From Tritrichomonas foetus (Eukaryota; Parabasalia; Tritrichomonadida; Tritrichomonadidae), in NCBI GenBank assembly GCA_001839685.1, contig MLAK01000431.1, forward strand, positions 51,728-115,727: 64,000 nt of DNA, read 5' to 3'. Positions 1-10,400 of this stretch are shown piece after piece. Numbering within the stretch: position 1 is the first letter of the stretch; every line of letters begins with the position of its first letter. The position numbers and the translations under genes are program-made. Below the pieces are notes generated by a model that was not told the origin of the DNA, ran no database searches, and saw nothing but the letters and a program-made list of their open reading frames with translations.

Positions 1-328
1 CAGGTAGAGTTATACTGTTACAATAAAAATTGGCATAGAATTTTGATATTATTTTACACCATTCAGAGGATTTCCACAAAATATGATGATCATCAATCAA
101 AAACTCGTTTAAAAGTGATCATCCCATTTTTTCAAAGGAAATCTTAATTGATCGTTTTTTTTTTTTTTTTTTTTTTTTTTTGTTAAATAACTTTTTCATA
201 ATGCGCATCCAATTCAATGAAGAAATTCAATGGATTTCTCAAAAACTATTGAAACAAAAATCCTATTTTTTCTTTTCAATTGTTGATCATGATTAAATTT
301 TTGAAAACTTTATGCATTTAAAATTTAC
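1..328. other. AT-rich 5' flank with poly-T tract
   Basis: Non-coding stretch in front of the Rab-GAP gene. It contains an uninterrupted run of 27 T at 155-181. No other gene, RNA or repeat was seen. Confidence 0.6.
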
Positions 329-1411
329 ATGGGCGAAGTAGATTTCGTAATTCTTCCTCTTGCGAATCCTAGCTTTGATAGAGAAAAAGTCGATATTGAC
401 GAAATTCGAAGGCTTGCCAGCCACGGCCTTGATGGATATCAACCTGAGGACAGAGCTGTCGCATGGCTTTGTATGCTCAACATTTATCCAGAAGACCCGC
501 TGGAGTGGCCAATGAAGCGCAGCGAACTCCGAGAATCGTATTGGGCCTTTGTTAAAGATTTAGGCCTCGCAGAATGGGATACAAAAAATATCCCTCATCA
601 ACCTCAAGTAAGCTACTATCAATTAAAAAATAACGTATTAATGGGTCAAATTCATGGTGATTTAGTTCGAACAGGTCGCACGATTTTCTTCTTACAGCCA
701 GATCCGATCGATGACGGATATGAGCCAGATTCTGCAGATATGGTTATGGTTCAATTTGCACGTCATGTTAGGAGACTCGAACGAATACTTTACGTTTTCG
801 CGACTTGTAACGCTGGATGGGGATATATGCAGGGATTTAACGAATTAATAATTCCATTGTATTATTGCTTCATCAGTGCCCTACCGTTTTTCAATAACGA
901 CATGATTCTTCTCGAGGCTTTGACTTTTCAAGCTCTTCAAACGCTTATCACTGAATCTGGATTGCATGAATTTTATACAACGCAAGATAACTCATCAATT
1001 ATTATGCATCGTCTTGAAGATTTCAATCAACTTCTTTCACGTCACATGTCAGATGTTGCATCAATTATCAATGAATTAAACATTCACCCGCTTTTGTATT
1101 GCTTCAGGTGGTTCAATCTTCTGTTCTCCCAAGAGCACGACCTTCCAAACATTATATTGATATGGGACGATCTGTTTGCACACTTCGACCAATTAATGGA
1201 TATGGTCTTTTATATCGGGCTCGGCCACATCAAACAGATTTCAGGGCAGCTCGAAAAAGGGAATTACACGGGAACTTTATCGGCACTACAGAATATGCCA
1301 CCAAATATGGATTTAAAGCCCATCGTGACATTTGCCAATAAATGCTGGGATGAAGACCATAAAAAGAAATCTGGACTCAAAGGTTTCTTACAAAAGAAAG
1401 CTAAGAAGTAA
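329..1411 (+). CDS. TBC-domain Rab GTPase-activating protein
   Basis: A 360-residue protein that is nearly all TBC domain. TBC proteins speed GTP hydrolysis by Rab GTPases on endomembranes. The two catalytic fingers are visible: IHGDLVRT at residues 108-115, with the arginine at 114, and GYMQGFNEL at 165-173, which carries the glutamine finger. The opening DRAVAWLCML (41-50) matches the usual start of the fold. The tail is short and lysine-rich (KKKSGLKGFLQKKAKK) and could bind acidic membrane; that is inference. No other domain is present. The layout resembles compact GAPs such as TBC1D13, but the target Rab cannot be told from sequence. Start is the first ATG of the frame. Confidence 0.9.
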   Translation: MGEVDFVILPLANPSFDREKVDIDEIRRLASHGLDGYQPEDRAVAWLCMLNIYPEDPLEWPMKRSELRESYWAFVKDLGLAEWDTKNIPHQPQVSYYQLKNNVLMGQIHGDLVRTGRTIFFLQPDPIDDGYEPDSADMVMVQFARHVRRLERILYVFATCNAGWGYMQGFNELIIPLYYCFISALPFFNNDMILLEALTFQALQTLITESGLHEFYTTQDNSSIIMHRLEDFNQLLSRHMSDVASIINELNIHPLLYCFRWFNLLFSQEHDLPNIILIWDDLFAHFDQLMDMVFYIGLGHIKQISGQLEKGNYTGTLSALQNMPPNMDLKPIVTFANKCWDEDHKKKSGLKGFLQKKAKK

Positions 1412-2706
1412 TAATTTAATTGTCCAAAATTGACATGTGTAATGATCAATTAGAGTGAAGTGAAAGTATTTGAAAGGGATCCCCACAAAAAGTCGATTTT
1501 TTTAATATCACTTGATACGAAAGGTCCCTTTCAGGATTTGACATAAAAGCCAAATGTGAGTAAACCGAGAAATAGACTATAAATAATTCTATCGTAAATA
1601 AAGTTATTCGCTTTGAAGTATTTTACGTTTATATTCAAAAAAGAAATGAATGATAAATTCTGGAAATGAAAGAGGATTCATAAGTAGTCATCTCCCTTGA
1701 GTAATGAGAAATTGAAGAAAATTCTTAAATGATTAAATGAAAAATATAAAAAGATGAAAATATGAAAAGGTGAATTTATGAAATAAATTGAGAAATAACA
1801 TATAAAAAAGGAGAAAAAAGAAAGCTAACTGGGAGGAAAAATACTTCCAGAACTAAAGAATAAGTTTAAATAGAAGAATAATATTGGAGACGCGACAGAG
1901 AAATTAGCAAAATGGAAAAACACGGAATGTTGATGAAAAAGATAAGGTTCTATTGAAATCTAAATCTATATTTTGTTATAAGTGGCATAAAAGCAAATAT
2001 AGTCAGATTCCAATCCATCTAATGTATGTAGTAACATGATATGTATGTGTGTTTATGAAATATACATATGATTCCTCAAAATTCTCAGTTAAAAGTTAAT
2101 ACTAAAATTCATCATTTCACTCCAATATTTATGCATTTCTGGAAACACCAATTTCTATTACAAATAATTGATGAATCCCTGATCAAATCATCTTCTTTGT
2201 CTGCATCTATTCATGTTATTGATTTTTATTGAAGTTTATGATCTACATTTTTATTATATTATTTAGATTTTCGTTGAATTAGGTTATTCTGTTTTACCGA
2301 CTTTTCTTTTGAATTTAAACAATCTTATGAAGGAAAGTGTACATGAGCAATTTGATCATTCAAGCAGATTCAATATTTATAAAATCTCGTGATTTCTGAT
2401 TTTCAGACAAAACTTCAATTTATATCGTCTATGAAGATTGTTTAATAAATTATTCAGTCTAAAAAAGGGCTTGAGGAATCATACCAGAATATTCGATTAC
2501 TTATCAGGCCTTGAAAGAGACTTTCTCTCTGAAATCCCGTTCACCAGATTGGAATTGATTTGGAGACGACTAGAATCGAAAGAAAAATAAAAATGGAAGA
2601 ATTAAATAAATATATTTATCATATATATATAATTGACGAGCAACTTAAAATAGAAAGAATTTATTTAAATTTATTAAAAAAAAATATAAAGATATATTAA
2701 CGCACA
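1412..2706. other. AT-rich intergenic region
   Basis: About 1.3 kb of purine-rich, AT-rich DNA between the 3' ends of two convergent genes. No reading frame of note, RNA-like block or tandem array was recognised. Confidence 0.5.
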
Positions 2707-3222
2707 TTATAATTCTAACATATTATCGTCTTCATTTTGTTTAATGTCCCATAATACGGGCAACGGCTCGTCGCTCGGTTTTTCAGGCAGCTGACCATCA
2801 TTTCTTTCGTCAACGAAGGTGGGAATTGTGGTGGTCTCTTGCTCGATCTCGTAGATTCGAGGGAACTTGGTACAATTCTCTAATTTCTGCATCCTCAGGT
2901 CGCGAAGTTTAGCGACAGTTCCAGAAAGTTTTGGATTAATTAAAACTTTCATCTTCTGTACAAATTCGTCGTAATTTTCTGTGAATTTCTGAAAAACCAT
3001 ATCCTCGGACTTCTTTGAGACAGCGATGAGGAAATCACCATCGGAGACTGAATAGAAGTTAAGAGGGTGATCTTCGAGAAGGTAGGACCCACCGAAAACA
3101 AGATTGCAATTTGGATTCGGAAGGTACTTTTTGAGTCTGTTAATAGTCATATTTGGACTTACTTTCATCTCTCTTCGAAGAGAGGAGTCGGGTACGCAAA
3201 CTGTGACTCGGATCATCGACAT
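2707..3222 (-). CDS. Ubiquitin-like-fold protein, function unknown
   Basis: A 171-residue protein. The first 70 residues alternate short strands and a helix as in the ubiquitin fold: RVTVCVPD, then an LRREMKV strand, a helix INRLKKYL, then NLVFGGSYL (compare LIFAGKQL of ubiquitin) and a final strand GDFLIAV. There is no terminal Gly-Gly, so it is a built-in ubiquitin-like domain, not a conjugated modifier. Residues 75-115 are helical and the C-terminus is acidic and Pro/Glu-rich. I do not recognise the family beyond the fold. Start is the first of two close ATGs; a TCATT initiator-like pentamer lies just upstream. Confidence 0.6.
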   Translation of the reverse strand: MSMIRVTVCVPDSSLRREMKVSPNMTINRLKKYLPNPNCNLVFGGSYLLEDHPLNFYSVSDGDFLIAVSKKSEDMVFQKFTENYDEFVQKMKVLINPKLSGTVAKLRDLRMQKLENCTKFPRIYEIEQETTTIPTFVDERNDGQLPEKPSDEPLPVLWDIKQNEDDNMLEL

Positions 3223-3921
3223 GAAGAATGAAAAAATAAAAAAGGTTGGGAGGACAATATTGAGAAGGTTTGTTTGAATTTTAAATGATTCTGAGAATTC
3301 AAAGATTATTTTCTTGATATGATGTCCAATTGATAATAATTCTGAGATACTGTCATTGAGATTGTGTCAAAATTCGAAAGGATTGAATTGATTGTGATAA
3401 TTGATTTAGTTGATAAACAGGTGAATTGAATTGATTCATATCAAATTTAAACTGAAGCAATTATATTCTATAGAATTTCGATAAAATATTATCAAAATTG
3501 AATACACAAAATGATATGAACTTATCTACGCAATTTTTGTGAATACATTTCACTTTTACTTTTCAAAATCTCAATTTTTTTCTGAGTGGACATCATTCAA
3601 AAATCCTGGCTACGATTAACTTTGTGAAAATTATTCTTAAAAATTCAATTCGAAAATTTTTGTATCAACAATTTATGTGTTATTAGCTGATTCTTCAGCT
3701 TTTTCCTTATTGATATTCAATAGATATATTTTTATCTCATTTATCATGTTATAAAAAAAGACATTTTTGGGATTGTGGAAAGAAAAAAATGGAAATACAG
3801 AAACTTAGTGAAGTGAACATTGAAAAACACAAAAAAATTGAATCACTATTTTCGGTTATGTCAAATGTTTTTGAAAACTTATTGAATAGTTTACTCAAAA
3901 TTCTCAATTATTCAATATCGA
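3223..3921. other. AT-rich intergenic region
   Basis: Promoter side of the ubiquitin-like gene, running up to the mobile element. Apart from the initiator-like pentamer nothing was recognised. Confidence 0.5.
3227..3231 (-). promoter_or_regulatory. Inr-like TCATT before the ubiquitin-like gene
   Basis: On the minus strand TCATT lies a few bases before the ATG. It fits the trichomonad initiator consensus TCAYW, known from T. vaginalis. Such pentamers are common by chance in AT-rich DNA. Confidence 0.3.
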
Positions 3922-3929
3922 ATTGATTC
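3922..3929. repeat. Target-site duplication, left
   Basis: ATTGATTC immediately outside the left inverted repeat; identical to 5027-5034. Confidence 0.85.
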
Positions 3930-5026
3930 AGATGTATACAAACTAACTAGCTCTAGATGTAGAAGACCATTGAGAGATCTAAATGAATAATTGTTGATAT
4001 TATTGTCATCTAAAAATTATTTAATTGTAATCCTATTAATAATATATAAATATTATAATTTAAAAATCAAGATACAGAGAAAACCAAATCCAAAAAAAAA
4101 TTGTGAGAAAAAAATAAACCCAACAGAAATTTCTGAGAATTATTGAGATAAAAAGTGATTTTATAGCATTAATATCTTGATTATTTCTTATCATAAATCG
4201 TGCTTTTTATTATCATATGACCCTCCATCGAAAATTATAATGTTTTCCAAAATACAAAAATGAAGTATAAAAAAAATATTAATAATTTTGATATAAATAA
4301 AAAAAATTTAGGCATCAATGAGAAGATTATGAATGTTTTGCCATCTAAATGGCGAGTCATCAGAAAATTCACTTGGCATTGAGTCTGGAAAAAAACATAT
4401 TGGATTCCATTTTTCTTGATTTGGTCTTTCAATCGTTGTATCTGTATCCCTGCTTGAGAATGTGCTGTTGAGGACTGCCAGTCTATTTTCTTCATATACT
4501 AAAATTTTATGACAGAAAAGATTTCAATACATTCTTATTTGTCAAATGGAAATTGAATTAATTCAACATCACTGAGTTAAAACTATCAAAATTTTCGCGA
4601 TTTTTAATTAAAAATCGATAGAAGAAGTGTAAATAGAATTATGGGAAGCAGTATTATAATCTTTATGATTCTTGGAAAAAAAGCTTCTCACAATTTTTTT
4701 TTTAGGCTTTCTCCAAAATCGCTCTTTTTTCGGTTTAATTGTTGCAAAATTTCAAAACTATGAATAAATATGGCTCATAACTATAAAATATAGATTTAAC
4801 AATTGACTGAAAGCTGTTCACCCGAAAACTGAAACAATAGCTTCTTCAGAATCATTTTCGAAATATTTTTGAATTCGGCCATTTGCGAAGTTTGCGATAA
4901 GGGAAATTTTCGTCATTCTTTTAGCTATTTGGGTTTTGATTTTTGACTGATGGTATTAAGNAATACTGATGATAAGGATCATTTTAGTGATTTCGTACGT
5001 TAAGACTATTTAGTTTGTATACATCT
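3930..5026. mobile_element. TIR transposable element, about 1.1 kb, 8-bp target duplication
   Basis: The ends are inverted repeats: AGATGTATACAAACTAA at 3930-3946 matches the reverse complement of 5010-5026 perfectly over 17 bp, and the match extends to 21 bp with one mismatch. Directly outside lie identical octamers ATTGATTC (3922-3929 and 5027-5034), a target-site duplication. The last 219 bp (4808-5026) recur as an inverted copy at 63782-64000. The element is too short for a transposase, so it is probably non-autonomous. An 8-bp duplication is typical of hAT and P superfamilies, but the terminal bases do not fit the classical hAT ends, so I leave the superfamily open. One undetermined base lies at 4961. 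Confidence 0.9.
4235..4495 (-). other. Short reading frame inside the mobile element
   Basis: An 86-codon frame lies wholly inside the 1.1-kb element. The first 55 residues have mixed composition (for example QIQRLKDQIKKNGIQYVFF); the rest is a low-complexity Phe/Ile/Leu run produced by AT-rich DNA. It could be a remnant of a transposase or of captured host sequence. I could not match it to a transposase catalytic motif. Confidence 0.25.
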
Positions 5027-5034
5027 ATTGATTC
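5027..5034. repeat. Target-site duplication, right
   Basis: ATTGATTC immediately outside the right inverted repeat; identical to 3922-3929. Confidence 0.85.
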
Positions 5035-5947
5035 AGTTTTCTCTTTCAGAGAAGAGGTGAATAAAAACAATATAAAAATGAATAGAAAAGCATTTGCTAA
5101 TAGTCTAAGCCTTACACCCTCATATAGACGTCTCTCAGGTTTATTGATTGATAAGTTTAGTCACTTATTTCAATGGTACTGTAAATTTCTCAAATCTGTA
5201 AAAATTCAGAAGTGTGATTGTTTCCGTTTACTAATAAAAAGTAATTTGAAGTTCTAATCGATCATTTTATATTTATGGTCCTCGACTCAATCATTTACAA
5301 AGCATGATCATGAGTGTGAGTACTCTACGTGGTTAAATGATAAAAAGTTTTTCTTGGCAGGAATTATTTCATCCAATAACAAAAACATTGAATACTTCTA
5401 TCTACGGAAAATTTCATTTCACTTTTTTTAGAAAGTATTTTAATGTACCATGAAATATCATTTGAGGAAAATGAGATTGAGGTATCGAGTCAATAGTGTC
5501 ATGAATAATTATTGTCAAAAAGTGGAGATACTGATTTTTCAATTGTTTTCAAACCATAAATTCCATACTATTTAACCTTATATTTGACCATTTTTTTTTA
5601 CAGAGAAAATCTTGAAACATTCATGGGGATACAGCTCTATCTACAACACCTTTTTCAAAAAGCAGCAAAAAATGCTTAAATTCCTTAGAAATAGAAAACA
5701 CAGATAAATATTGTGACATTAATTCACTCATTATCTCAAACAAAACTGTTGATTTTCTTTGGTAAGAGTCAGTATATAAAAGAGTACTTTTCAGAAAAAT
5801 CAAAATCCATAAAAATGTGTGATAATATTCGGAGAAAAGCTTCATAAAGGAAAAATTTTCAATTTCTATAACTATAGAAATTTCATTCTTTGAGCCATTC
5901 TCCTGTAAGATTTGCTATGAGGAGGAAAAAAACTTTTTTTAAAAAAG
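5035..5947. other. AT-rich intergenic region
   Basis: Between the mobile element and the GC-rich block. Apart from the weak frame at 5621-5845 nothing was recognised. Confidence 0.4.
5621..5845 (-). CDS. Weak small hypothetical frame
   Basis: A 74-codon frame with an ATG start and a Phe/Leu-rich composition. It matches no family I know and may be chance. It is listed because it is the only candidate coding frame between the mobile element and the GC-rich block. Confidence 0.15.
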   Translation of the reverse strand: MKLFSEYYHTFLWILIFLKSTLLYTDSYQRKSTVLFEIMSELMSQYLSVFSISKEFKHFLLLFEKGVVDRAVSP

Positions 5948-6076
5948 GCAAATATGAAGTGATATTTGCGCCCCTTCGACACACTCGGCCGTTGGAGGAG
6001 GCGCAACGAGTGACAACTGATCCAGATGCTTCGCACTTCCTCCAAGTCGAAGTGACCCAAAGAACCAGCAAATATC
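5948..6076. ncRNA. Candidate compact structured RNA, unidentified
   Basis: A block visibly richer in G+C than everything around it, with dense self-complementarity. GATATTTGC (5961-5969) pairs perfectly with GCAAATATC (6068-6076) and would close a 116-nt RNA. Inside, CTTCGAC (5974-5980) pairs with GTCGAAG (6046-6052), and TTGGAGGA (5992-5999) with TCCTCCAA (6038-6045). CACTCG (5982-5987) pairs with CGAGTG (6007-6012), which crosses the previous helix. At the left edge GCAAATAT/ATATTTGC (5948-5955/5962-5969) forms a hairpin. On the minus strand this is followed by CTTTTTT, as in a Pol III terminator, so minus-strand transcription is the likelier direction. Several frames are open here, but only because stops are rare in GC-rich DNA. 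No RNA family was recognised. Confidence 0.4.
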
Positions 6077-6287
6077 TCTTCACATTCGCCCATTCAGAGA
6101 TTTGACCTTTATTTAACCTTATTTTTCATATAGCAAATTTTTTTCCATTCATTTTTCACTTTTTTAATATCACATTCAAAAAGTTAAGGACTCAATTTAA
6201 TCAATTTGAAGCATTTCCAAAAGTTAACAAAATCCTATAAATATTCAATCGATATTTGTTCATTTAAAATCGTCCTCAACAAAAATT

Positions 6288-6854
6288 ATGAGAGGCTCTA
6301 TCCCACATTCTCGTTTAAAGCACAGATTTCGAAATTATACATCGAATATTTCTGATCAGTATTCCACGACCTCTCATTCAATTCGATCAAAAAGTCAAGT
6401 GCAAAATTATAATTTTCCTCAAATTTTTCCAGGCTTGGATCATTCGCGCGAAGTTCAACTAAGAAAATTTCTTTTTACGCCAATTGATAGTCGCACACCT
6501 TTTGAAGACCCTGTTGAAGAAAGAAAGTCGCATCGCCTTCCAACCAGATTGAATGAGCCAACCCCTGAAATAAAAGACGAATGGAGTCAGCGAATGGAAA
6601 GAATACGGCGTAGAAAAGAACATTCTGACAAGCCTTTCGCTGTGGAGGCTTCTCTTCCTGAGCGGGAACAAATCAGAGAAATGATCGAATTAAATTCATT
6701 AAACCAGCTTCCTGTTGAAGAGGTTGTTGATGCTCGTGATTTGCGCGTACATGGGCCGATGAATATGAGGTCGAATTCACGATTGCCGAAACTGAGATGT
6801 GTCACAAATGAAATTCTCTACAATTCGATAGGATCAAGAAGGACAACCCTCTAG
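6288..6854 (+). CDS. Small basic protein of unknown function
   Basis: A 188-residue protein rich in Arg, Ser and Pro, with no signal peptide, membrane segment or recognised domain. The C-terminal half looks structured: a helical stretch around EWSQRMERIRRRKEHSDKPF is followed by LPEREQIREMIELNSLNQLP and an EEVVDARDLRVHG segment. The composition and lack of hydrophobic core segments suggest a largely disordered, possibly cytoskeletal or scaffold protein, which is a guess. The ATG follows a CCTCAAC context with a short leader. It is probably a real gene because base use and codon pattern match its neighbours. Confidence 0.6.
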   Translation: MRGSIPHSRLKHRFRNYTSNISDQYSTTSHSIRSKSQVQNYNFPQIFPGLDHSREVQLRKFLFTPIDSRTPFEDPVEERKSHRLPTRLNEPTPEIKDEWSQRMERIRRRKEHSDKPFAVEASLPEREQIREMIELNSLNQLPVEEVVDARDLRVHGPMNMRSNSRLPKLRCVTNEILYNSIGSRRTTL

Positions 6855-6911
6855 CTTTCGATGAATTTTCATTTTACCAATTTACGAAATAGATAGAATG
6901 CACCATTGTTG

Positions 6912-7021
6912 TTAATTAAATAGTGTTTGTATATTAATTAAATAGTGTTTGTATATTAATTAAATAGTGTTTGTATATTAATTAAATAGTGTTTGTATAT
7001 TTATTAAATCGTGCGTGTATA
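6912..7021. repeat. 22-bp tandem repeat, five copies
   Basis: The unit TTAATTAAATAGTGTTTGTA plus TA occurs four times without change (6912-6933, 6934-6955, 6956-6977, 6978-6999). A fifth, degenerate copy follows at 7000-7021. It starts 57 bp after the stop codon of the basic-protein gene. Confidence 0.9.
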
Positions 7022-7405
7022 TAAAGTAAATAGATCTCTAATCTTCTTATTTGGCTTTCTATTCTATTTTAATAAGCAAAACTAATATCGTTTATCAGAC
7101 CTGATGGGCTGGAAATTAGGAATAGGTGATAAGATTAATTCTTGAAGCTTTCAACTTGGCCTAGTTGAATAAAAAGCCATTGGGAAATATTCTATTTCAA
7201 CTATATCTATTCATAAATAAAGTGTCTCCTTTTTAATATATATATCTTCAAGAATTCTTCAGCATACTTTAAGAATCATGGCTCATCATTTGAATATTTA
7301 GTTGTTATATACTCTGGAAACATGGTTGAGTTGTGAATTAAATGGAAAAAATATAATAATATAAATGAGAAATCATGAATATATTTATTTATTTATATAA
7401 AAACA
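7022..7405. other. AT-rich intergenic region
   Basis: Spacer between the tandem repeat and the 3' end of the MIT-kinase gene. Nothing else was recognised. Confidence 0.5.
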
Positions 7406-10400
7406 TTATGGTTGATACGTGATACGTGAAACATATTCCATGAATATATTTTGATCATATTTCTCTAACGTAAGTTTCCCTTGAAGGAACATTTCTACAA
7501 TTTCTTCAAATGTTGGCCTCTCTTCTGGATTAGGACTCCAAGAAATTGAAATCAATTGCTTGTAGGAATGAGGAATTTTTGTTTCATTTTCTAATGGTGG
7601 TCTGACTCCTTGACAGACGGCATTCACTAAATCTAGAACAGTTTTTATTTCCGAAAATGCTTCTTTTTCAGTTAATAATTCAAGGCAAACATAAGCGTAT
7701 GCATACACATCAACAGCATTTGAATATTCTTCTCTTCGCATCAATTCAGGAGCCATGTATACTGGTGACCCTGTTGGTTGTGTCTGGCGAAGTGTTTCAC
7801 TTGGCATGAACTTCGACAGACCAAAATCACAAACAACTGGTTCATTTCTTACATTTAACAAAACATTTCCTGGTTTTAAATCCCTGTGAACAATTTTACG
7901 TGAATGTAGATATCTCATTGCTTCAGCAATACCAAACATTGCAATCATTTTCTGTGTTGGTGTGAATTTCCTTCTTCGACTCACAACAACTTGGAGAGAA
8001 TCGTTCGGCATGTAATCAAATACAACCATTGGTCGATTCGACACATTTACTGTAGAGAATCCACGAAGATGAAGAACTGCAGGATGGGAAGTGTAGCTCA
8101 TTAATTCGACTTCACGAAAGAATTGTTGTTCTTGGACTTTATCTGTGAGTGGATACTTGAATTCTTTCATTGCATAAAGTTTTTTCGTAGCAATTTCCAG
8201 AACAAGACTGACAACACCGTATGATCCATCACCAAGGACTTTTATGACTTGGAAATCTGATTTTTGAACAATCAAGTCAGAAAGTAGCATTTGCTTTGGT
8301 TCTGGATTAGTTTGTTGGTGATTGGGATGGATGACGTTTGAGTTTTCAGTCTTAGGTATGTGTTGCTGCGCTTGTATAAGCTGTAACTGTTGTTGTTGAT
8401 GTTGAATAGGTGATGGATAATGCATTTCTTGCTTGGTTGTGGGAATTTGGTGTTGAGCATTTTGTTGTTGAATGTTTGGTGGTGGTTGTTGGACGTTTGG
8501 TTGTTGTTGAATGTTCGGTTGTTGAAGCTGGATGTTTGGTTGTTGTTGCTGTTGAATATTAGGTTGTTGTTGAATGTTTGGTTGTTGTTGAAGGTTCGGT
8601 TGTTGTTGAATGTTTGGTTGTTGAAGTTGGATGTTTGGTTGTTGTTGAATGTTCGGTTGTTGAAGCTGGATGTTTGGTTGTTGTTGCTGTTGAATATTAG
8701 GTTGTTGTTGAATGTTTGGTTGTTGTTGAAGGTTCGGTTGTTGTTGAATGTTTGGTTGTTGAAGTTGGATGTTTGGTTGTTGTTGAATGTTCGGTTGTTG
8801 AAGCTGGATGTTTGGTTGTTGTTGCTGTTGAATATTAGGTTGTTGTTGAATGTTTGGTTGTTGTTGAAGGTTCGGTTGTTGTTGAATGTTTGGTTGTTGA
8901 AGTTGGATGTTTGGTTGTTGNNNNNNNNNNNNNNNNNNNNNNNNNNNNNNNNNNNNNNNNNNNNNNNNNNNNNNNNNNNNNNNNNNNNNNNNNNNNNNNN
9001 NNNNNNNNNNNNNNNNNNNNNNNNNNNNNNNNNNNNNNNNNNNNNNNNNNNNNNNNNNNNNNNNNNNNNNNNNNNNNNNNNNNNNNNNNNNNNNNNNNNN
9101 NNNNNNNNNNNNNNNNNNNNNNNNNNNNNNNNNNNNNNNNNNNNNNNNNNNNNNNNNNNNNNNNNNNNNNNNNNNNNNNNNNNNNNNNNNNNNNNNNNNN
9201 NNNNNNNNNNNNNNNNNNNNNNNNNNNNNNNNNNNNNNNNNNNNNNNNNNNNNNNNNNNNNNNNNNNNNNNNNNNNNNNNNNNNNNNNNNNNNNNNNNNN
9301 NNNNNNNNNNNNNNNNNNNNNNNNNNNNNNNNNNNNNNNNNNNNNNNNNNNNNNNNNNNNNNNNNNNNNNNNNNNNNNNNNNNNNNNNNNNNNNNNNNNN
9401 NNNNNNNNNNNNNNNNNNNNNNNNNNNNNNNNNNNNNNNNNNNNNNNNNNNNNNNNNNNNNNNNNNNNNNNNNNNNNNNNNNNNNNNNNNNNNNNNNNNN
9501 NNNNNNNNNNNNNNNNNNNNNNNNNNNNNNNNNNNNNNNNNNNNNNNNNNNNNNNNNNNNNNNNNNNNNNNNNNNNNNNNNNNNNNNNNNNNNNNNNNNN
9601 NNNNNNNNNNNNNNNNNNNNNNNNNNNNNNNNNNNNNNNNNNNNNNNNNNNNNNNNNNNNNNNNNNNNNNNNNNNNNNNNNNNNNNNNNNNNNNNNNNNN
9701 NNNNNNNNNNNNNNNNNNNNNNNNNNNNNNNNNNNNNNNNNNNNNNNNNNNNNNNNNNNNNNNNNNNNNNNNNNNNNNNNNNNNNNNNNNNNNNNNNNNN
9801 NNNNNNNNNNNNNNTGTTGTTGAATATTAGGTTGTTGTTGTTGCTGTTGTTGAATATTAGGTTGTTGTTGTTGTTGAATATTAGGTTGTTGTTGTTGCTG
9901 TTGTTGAATATTAGGCTGTTGTTGTTGAATATTAGGTTGCTGTTTCTGTTTGGTCTTGTTATTCATATAACGAGTATATTGCGGTCTGAGTTTTGCTCCT
10001 TGGCACTGTTGCTCATTTTGTTGATTACTTGTCGTGTCTGTGGAGGGGACTGCTGATGTTGGATTGGCAGCATATTTGGGCATTTGGACATGTGACTGTG
10101 GTCTCTGTTGAATGTACTTTCCAGGCATAGAGGCTGGTGGGTATTTCGGCACAGGATTTTGATGCTGATCAATATTGGACGATGCGATTGTCGTTGTGCT
10201 CAATTGAAGTGGCTTTTTATCGCTAACTGATGACGGCGTAGAGTTTGATTGATTTTCTTGGGCCAAGTGAGGAAATTGAGATTCGATCATTTTTATTCGA
10301 TTTTTAATTTCCGGGTTTCTACTTTCGATTACGGTAATTACATAATGAGGCGTTTCTTCTTTGCTTAAAATTAAAGAAGAAATATTGATTGCTTCTCTAT

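Noticed and set aside
5961..6076. RNase P, MRP, SRP or 5S RNA identity for the GC-rich block
   Set aside because: GGAGGAAGTGCGAAGC on the minus strand loosely recalls an RNase P core motif, but the matching 3' core and helix order are absent; SRP and 5S motifs do not fit.
5872..6105. Overlapping reading frames of 66-73 codons on both strands in the GC-rich block
   Set aside because: They overlap each other in several frames and exist because stops are scarce in GC-rich DNA; none resembles a protein family.
8420..10056. Plus-strand Leu/Val-rich frames across the Gln-rich array
   Set aside because: They are the reverse reading of the PNIQQQ codons plus N bases; the minus strand carries MIT and kinase domains.
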